Assembly (NCBI GenBank): GCA_019648995.1
Contig: BLXT01004926.1
Location: 179,517 to 205,289, forward strand
Origin: Plakobranchus ocellatus
Lineage: Eukaryota; Mollusca; Gastropoda; Plakobranchidae
Length of the DNA: 25,773 nt
Direction: 5' to 3'
The translations under genes and the position numbers were made by a program. The notes under the pieces are model-generated. The model saw only the letters and a program-made list of their open reading frames with translations. It was not told the DNA's origin and ran no database searches. Within the stretch, counting starts at the first letter, position 1; every line of letters begins with the position of its first letter. Of the stretch, positions 20,396-25,773 are shown piece after piece.

Positions 20396-20406
20396 TACTA
20401 TTATTA
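20229..20406. repeat. Compound trinucleotide microsatellite (TTC)(TTA)(TTG)(TTA)
   Basis: About 175 bp of TTC, TTA, TTG then TTA triplets with CTA interruptions. It produces spurious poly-Ile and poly-Asn open frames on the two strands. Confidence 0.97.
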
Positions 20407-21312
20407 TCGTCATGAGAGGTCCACAAAAGCAGTTTGAACGTTACATCGATAAAAGAAATACGTTCAACTACAGTAATTCATTTATAGCTCTCTTTTAATT
20501 CTCAAGATTAATGTTGAATGTTCACCTTGTAACAAAGTGGTAAGCTTTACTGTTTAAGACTGCGACAATAAGTCTTGACTACGACAAACAAACAAACAAA
20601 AAATTTGCTTGGGGCAGAGATATTCGAATGCATTTGCAAAGGTGAATTCTGCCGTGGAAAAACTACATATTGTAAAGAATGGGCATGTAGTATGTAGAGC
20701 AACAAGCAGCGAATAGCGAACTTTATTGTTAGGTACCATATTAGATCTGAAGGGTGTGCGGCCTGGGGAATAGAAGATTCCACGTGGCTCGGAAAAAAAA
20801 CTAAAGCCGGACAACAAGATTTATAAAGTCCATTTAGATCTAATAATAGCCAAATTTCACCGATTTTCTGTACAAAAGAACTAAATAAGCTTTAATAGTG
20901 TAAACTATTAAATGCTTTTGAAGTTCTGAAACGTTTTTAAGTCTAATTTCTGAAGACGAGCACGCCATGTTGCCTAGAACTATTTGTACCGCCCTAGATC
21001 TCTAGCTTGTCCACCCTTACTATGTGTTTTGCGAGGGGGCTAAAATAGATTTAGTTTTTCCACTTAACTAGAACAGTTCTATTCCATGTGCGGCTTCGAT
21101 TCGAATGCTGCACGTAATATGGCAGAGAGGAATGCTGGTATCGTTTCCATGGCATGTGCGTCGTCTAGAATTAATGACCTTCGTTTTCATTTCTACTCAA
21201 GCCGTTGACGTTGGCGAACTCTTGATACATTGCCGCAATGAGCTGAGCTGGCTTTCCCACATCGGCACGGTTTGGGATCTGGACATTAATCCATCTTTTT
21301 GCTATCGAAAGG
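20407..21312. other. Non-coding, no gene supported
   Basis: No domain-bearing frame. A minus-strand ATG at 20968 in context AACATGGCG opens a 42-codon frame to 20840; without homology or splice support it is not called. Confidence 0.5.
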
Positions 21313-22009
21313 TCAAATTAAGCAACAAAAGCAGACCACTGCACTCTATGGTTTGTTTCTAAATCTAGGTTAGGGTATCTCAGGTTGAATCAGGGATTAG
21401 ATTTTTTTTTAAACTGCACTTTTCGAAAAGATGGCGTTAATCGCTGACGCACTGTATTAGCGTTATGGAAGAGAAATGCTCCAACTTTTTTTGGCTCAAT
21501 GTCCAGAAGCCGGGTGATGACCAGAGGTGACGTTTCCTGGTAGCAAGTCAAATCGTGCTATATTAGATGAAGTGTCAGAAAATTACCTTAGGACAGCCCA
21601 GATCAAGTTGGAATTATTTTCTTCAAATTTCGAATAAGGCAAAGATCTACTCTTAAAATTCTCAAAGGCTTGCATCATCTTCTCAGGTTAGAGGTATCCT
21701 CCTATGATGCGTATTAATTCAGTAGAAGAATTCAACAGCGCGTTAATTGAATATGGCCTAACGAAAAGAGTTCCATGGACTATCAGAATGGAAAAAAAAC
21801 CTTTTCCACCCCACTCCCTTCCTCCCACCCACACACATAATGACACCACAATCGCCGCTGCCAGAGCTGCAGAAAGTGTTTAATGTGCACAGCGACAGAA
21901 ACTTCCACTTGCTACACAGGAAAGCGCACAATAATCGAATGATACTTTAGCCCTTATATTTCTTGGTTGAGACCAGGCAGTAAGCAAGTGGTCGTGGGTA
22001 GTGGTGGCC

Positions 22010-22094
<85 letters not shown>

Positions 22095-22609
22095 CAGTAT
22101 CTCTCTTCTCAGGTGCATTTGGAACTCAAAAAGTCGACAATTTCTTTCTTTCGGCCATGATTGCTGTTCTAAGGAACACAACGCCTCCTTTGCATCATGA
22201 ACGATGGTTTTATTCAAATAATGAAAAATGAATGTGTGAAAGATATAAACCTAGATCTGTTTTGATGATATAACAAATCGTTCGGTTTTTTATTTATTTT
22301 ATTTTTAATGTTGAACTGCACTGATATTTTTCTTATGCAAAACAAAGCCCGGTAGAGGAAAAACAAACGGCCATTGCCTTGTTGCCGCGAAACGTCACTA
22401 CCGGCCATCACCCGGGCTCTGGACCAGTGAGACGTTACTGCATTTTTCTGTCTAAACACTAAACTTGCGTGTCAGTGATTTAGCTCATCTTTTCGAAAAC
22501 AGCTTTGCCAAAAAATCGGAGTATATTGCAATTCAACCTGAGATACCCTAGGGTAGATTTAGAAACATGAAGTAGAGCGCAGGGTCAGTTTTTTATTGCT
22601 TAATTTGAT
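21313..22609. repeat. Large inverted repeat, arms about 233 bp, spacer about 830 bp
   Basis: Arm 1 is 21313-21547 on the plus strand; arm 2 is 22378-22609 on the minus strand. Shared blocks in order: TCAAATTAAGCAA, TTTCTAAATCTA, TAGGGTATCTCAGGTTGAAT, TTTTCGAAAAGATG, GCCGGGTGATG/GCCCGGGTGATG and TGACGTTTC. Identity is high in blocks and moderate overall. The spacer contains the AGT microsatellite. Could be a foldback element or two opposite copies of one dispersed repeat. Confidence 0.85.
22015..22094. repeat. (GTA)n trinucleotide microsatellite
   Basis: About 25 GTA units following a GGT-rich lead-in. It generates poly-Ser, poly-Val and poly-Leu open frames that are not genes. Confidence 0.97.
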
Positions 22610-23158
22610 ACGTTTCAACAGTATCATCGAAAATGGAACTAGTCGGCCTAGCAAGCAACCGTAGATCTAACCTCAAAACTTTAAAATCTGATCATACATT
22701 ATGGAAAAAAAACTTTAAAGCCAATAAGCAATCATAATAGACGAATCAATCTGTGCATTAATAAATCTAAATTTGTATAGCTGTTAATTTTCTATCAATT
22801 CTGAGGTTTTTTTTTTATATAGATATAACAGAAACACCTTCGTAACCTTGACCGGGCAACAGTTAGTAGTGGCTAGCGTCACGATTGAAGTTCGGAAAAA
22901 ACCTAAAAATAATATTGCGCAACAAGGCAATTGCCGTATGTTAAAATATTATAACTAAGGTACCGTAAAGTAAAAATCTGCCTTCGTTAATTCCTAAGTT
23001 AAAATATCACCTGCGTACCGAAACTGAATATGTAAAGGATTTACTCATTTTTGTTTGGTTGGTTGGTTTTCCTTCTTACAGAAAAGTCAATGAAGACCTG
23101 GGTCTAGCTTCTGTTTATTACCTTTACTAATCCTAAATTATTGCATTGAAGAAAAAAA
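22610..23158. other. Non-coding, no gene seen
   Basis: Contains 22919-22942, which is an inverted copy of 22362-22385 (shared ATTGCCTTGTTGC core when read on the opposite strand, with similar flanks). Otherwise unremarkable AT-rich sequence. Confidence 0.5.
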
Positions 23159-23338
23159 GGTGCCTAAATATAAATAGTATCGGTCTTACCGGTTTCTTTC
23201 ATGTTGCTATGTAATTAACAGTAGCACTTTTCCATAAGTAGATGGTCAAAGATTTTTTTTTTTAAAGGTTCCTAAAAATAAGCAGTATCGGTCTTACCGG
23301 TTTCTGATATGTTGCTGTCACATAAAAACCTAACAGTT
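23159..23338. repeat. 109-bp direct duplication with identical core
   Basis: Copy 1 from 23159 and copy 2 from 23268. Both contain AGTATCGGTCTTACCGGTTT and ATGTTGCT, and end TAACAGT; the parts between differ. Confidence 0.9.
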
Positions 23339-23544
23339 CTTAGATAATATTTTTTTACCTTGCAATTTCTACAGCAGGTCTGCGATATGCCAGAATTTCC
23401 AAAAAAGTAAAATACCGGCAGAATTACTATGAAAAAAAGTTTTTTTTTTCAGAAATCGTGGCAGAGCTTGATATATATTGGTGTTGGTAGTAAGCTTCGT
23501 GCAACCAAGGGGAAATTCCATCGATGACATCTTTTTTTTCAATG

Positions 23545-24235
23545 ACCCTAACCTGATTTGTCACGTGCTTTGGCCGAGATGGAGCACGGATGTAAACAGA
23601 GCCGAATTCTAGATCTAGACCTATAATTTGTGCAGAGTTCGGAGTCTTAGAATTTCATTATAGACCGATATTAAACATTTCTATGCTACAGAAAGGTTGT
23701 TAAAGTTAGTGGTAGGGCTCTTTTTTTCTGGAGTTACAAATGCGACAATGGATTTCAAATTTGAAAAGGCATTAGAACTAAAACTAGGCACCCAAAACCC
23801 GCCTGGCGAGCTCAGCTAGAAGCAAAGCATCCATTCTTTCACACAGAACCAGACAGAATTTACATCAGAATAAAATTTCTCAAAATCTCCCTTCAATAGA
23901 CTTCTCAATTTGCTTTTGGGTCCTTGTCGTTTCCTGGTATGAACCTGTATAGTGTATGCAATGGCGAATCTAGACGACGACCAACTTGAGTAAGCGATGT
24001 AACCTTTTGCCCACGCCACTCACCACTCATAATGGATACATTGATGAGCAAACCTTCACTAATAAATCACTTTACGTTTTTAGAATTATTTGCATGTTAC
24101 GGCAAGACATATTTTGGGTCTATATGTAACGCAAATACAGTGAGAAGGCAGTTGGATATATAATAGGATTTAGCTTTGTTTACATCCAAGCTCCATTTCC
24201 TCGTTCAAGCAATTGCGTCACAATCCAAAGTCGCG
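23545..24235. repeat. Inverted repeat, arms about 65-70 bp
   Basis: The left arm (about 23545-23605) contains GATTTGTCACG and ATGGAGCACGGATGTAAACA. The right arm, read on the minus strand (about 24235-24172), contains GATTGTGACG and ATGGAGCTTGGATGTAAACA. Spacer about 570 bp with no coding content. May be a decayed MITE or foldback element. Confidence 0.7.
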
Positions 24236-25690
24236 ACCAAGTAAATATTCCAAAAAGCCTGCGGGTTTTCTTCCCTGGGTGAAGTTGGTTTCCCAAGACC
24301 CATGACAGACTAATAGCTTAGCATGACACTGGTAGCGAACAAAGGTAGGGTAAGACAAGAAAACTACCATAACTTGAGGTTGGCCTATGTCGTTTAGTAT
24401 CATTTTTGTAAAAACCATTATTTCTTTCTAAGCACGACTCCAGATCGTCATTAAATTGCACTCTATGTCATCGCCTGTTATATGTAATAACACTTTTGCA
24501 TTTTGTCCCAATACTTTATCAAATCTCATTCCAATGATCATTTAACTTGATCTGGATGATTTAAAAAAAAAAAAGAACACTGCTTGTTAAATAGGGCTTC
24601 CGTTTTCGTTTTTGTAAATCCTTTTACAACTCTACTAATTTATCTCGTGTAATATAAAGACAAAGAGAACACTTGCCTGAAAACAAGATGAATCTCGCTA
24701 TACATTTGTAATATGTTTGACAAAATACATTACGACTGAAAAAAAAATTTGAACAAAATCCATCCTTACTTTTACAAAGTAATAAACAGTTATTTTAAAA
24801 TGTGCTTTCTTTTCTATTCCTTCTTTTTTTTTTCTCTCTAGATAATGGACTGTATTAATCATTCTAAGAACTGCTTTAGCTGAGGGCCGTCCGTGCCAGA
24901 TTTCCCTTTTATTGCATTATAAAAGCATGATCCAAATTGGCACATAATTATTTCCTCCACATTTCGAAGTGGTTTTTTTTTTGCTGGATTGAAGTCTCAT
25001 ATACTGTACTGGGAAGCTGACATCTGTCAACTTCTTTTGAAGCAACTTCTCAATCCTGCTCTTAAATCCACAGAGAAACATAACTCCTTTGCATCATCCG
25101 ATGCTTTCATTTAACTCCACAGCTTTTTATTATTCTTTTTCCCATAGATGAGATCGATATGCTTTCTTAAAGGATCATGGGCTGATGCTCGAGCCAGAAC
25201 TAGCTCGAATCGTACTCACAATGCTCTGGTTTTTAGAATTTGAAATATCGGTTCCTTAGATCAACACAAGTACCAGGCACCCCGAGAAACTTCCTCTTTA
25301 GGTGCGCTGTCTGGAATAGACTGATTAGTTTATTGTTTTATTTTTGTTATAGCCAGTCCATAACGAAGTCAGGCCACCGCGACAGAAAGGTTTTTGCAGA
25401 TGTCAGGGCGTATTTACAATCCACTGTGCCACCATCGCCTCCTCTGCGTAGGCATTAGCGATCACGATTTTCCACTACGTTCTATGTAAACCTAATAAAA
25501 TGGTTGTTGCTACCATTCCAATGATGCCTATGAATTAAGACTTTGATTGGAAGTTATACACTGTCTTACCTCTACTGCTTGTACCTTCAATTTTTTTCCA
25601 GTGAAAGTTAAATGTTCCAAACCCTTGTGGCAGCAAATGTGCCCTAGAAATTGCAGTTTTCTCGACCATTTAATTGTATTAATGTTCATT
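24236..25690. other. Non-coding, no gene supported
   Basis: AT-rich sequence with homopolymer tracts. Open frames at 24418-24218 (minus) and 25240-25458 (plus) show no domain I recognise and no clear splice partners. Confidence 0.5.
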
Positions 25691-25699
25691 CACTTTAGA

Positions 25700-25773
25700 T
25701 TCTCCTTCTTCTTCTTCTTCTTCTTCTTCTTCTGCTGCTGCTGCTGCTACTACTACTACTACTACTACTACTA
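25700..25773. repeat. Compound trinucleotide microsatellite (CTT)(CTG)(CTA), runs off the window
   Basis: Successive runs of TTC/CTT, then TGC/CTG, then CTA triplets; truncated by the window end. Confidence 0.97.

Noticed and set aside
20199..20498. Poly-Ile and poly-Asn open frames
   Set aside because: Artefacts of the TTA/TTG trinucleotide microsatellite.
20840..20968. 42-codon minus-strand frame starting in AACATGGCG context
   Set aside because: Good start context but no homology, no splice partner and low information; not called as a gene.
21075..21110. Possible tRNA B-box-like GATTCGAATGC
   Set aside because: No A-box, no cloverleaf and no anticodon arm could be built around it.
21954..22231. 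Poly-Leu, poly-Ser and poly-Val open frames
   Set aside because: Artefacts of the GTA microsatellite; no conserved flanking domain.
24218..24418. 66-aa minus-strand open frame
   Set aside because: No recognisable domain or splice context.
25240..25458. Plus-strand 72-aa frame resembling the end of a LINE reverse transcriptase (RCAVWNRL)
   Set aside because: The resemblance is limited to a few residues; no RT motifs nearby.

Overview
This is eukaryotic, almost certainly invertebrate, genomic DNA. It is AT-rich, carries short coding exons with GT-AG splice sites, long introns, and many microsatellites and degenerate minisatellites. One gene is clearly readable: a TRAF3-like TNF-receptor-associated factor on the minus strand, running from the start codon at 14868 down to the stop at 2970. 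Twelve coding exons join without a frame break into a 565-residue protein (N-terminal low-complexity tail, variant RING finger, TRAF-type zinc fingers, coiled coil, MATH/TRAF-C domain). The TRAF-C part resembles vertebrate TRAF3 closely, and the length is close to that of vertebrate TRAF3. A marine mollusc or other lophotrochozoan is my guess for the host, from the gene plus repeat style; the sequence does not prove it.

Layout: 1-2969 is the 3' flank/3' UTR side of the gene, with GA microsatellites and a 187-bp tandem duplication. 2970-14868 is the coding gene body. Introns 11, 9 and 8 are loaded with minisatellites. Intron 7 holds a 405-bp mariner-type MITE with clear terminal inverted repeats and TA duplications. 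14869-14915 is 5' UTR behind its own splice acceptor, so at least one further non-coding 5' exon lies upstream (higher coordinates) and was not located. 14916-25773 has no supportable coding gene. It holds homopolymer and trinucleotide microsatellites, a piggyBac-like terminus with two palindromes (18415-18500), two large inverted repeats (21313-22609 and about 23545-24235) and a 109-bp tandem duplication (23159-23338).

Biology: TRAF proteins are cytoplasmic adaptors. The C-terminal domain trimerises and binds receptor tails or adaptors, and the RING/zinc-finger region carries ubiquitin-related signalling toward NF-kB, MAPK and interferon-type outputs. Most unusual here: (i) a roughly 31-copy minisatellite in intron 11 whose unit looks like the 3' splice site of the last exon, so the intron is paved with decoy acceptors; (ii) a similar 73-bp duplication abutting the exon 10 acceptor; (iii) a RING finger lacking two canonical zinc ligands; (iv) a 74-nt candidate poison exon in intron 7. 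I did not find a convincing new multi-gene system.
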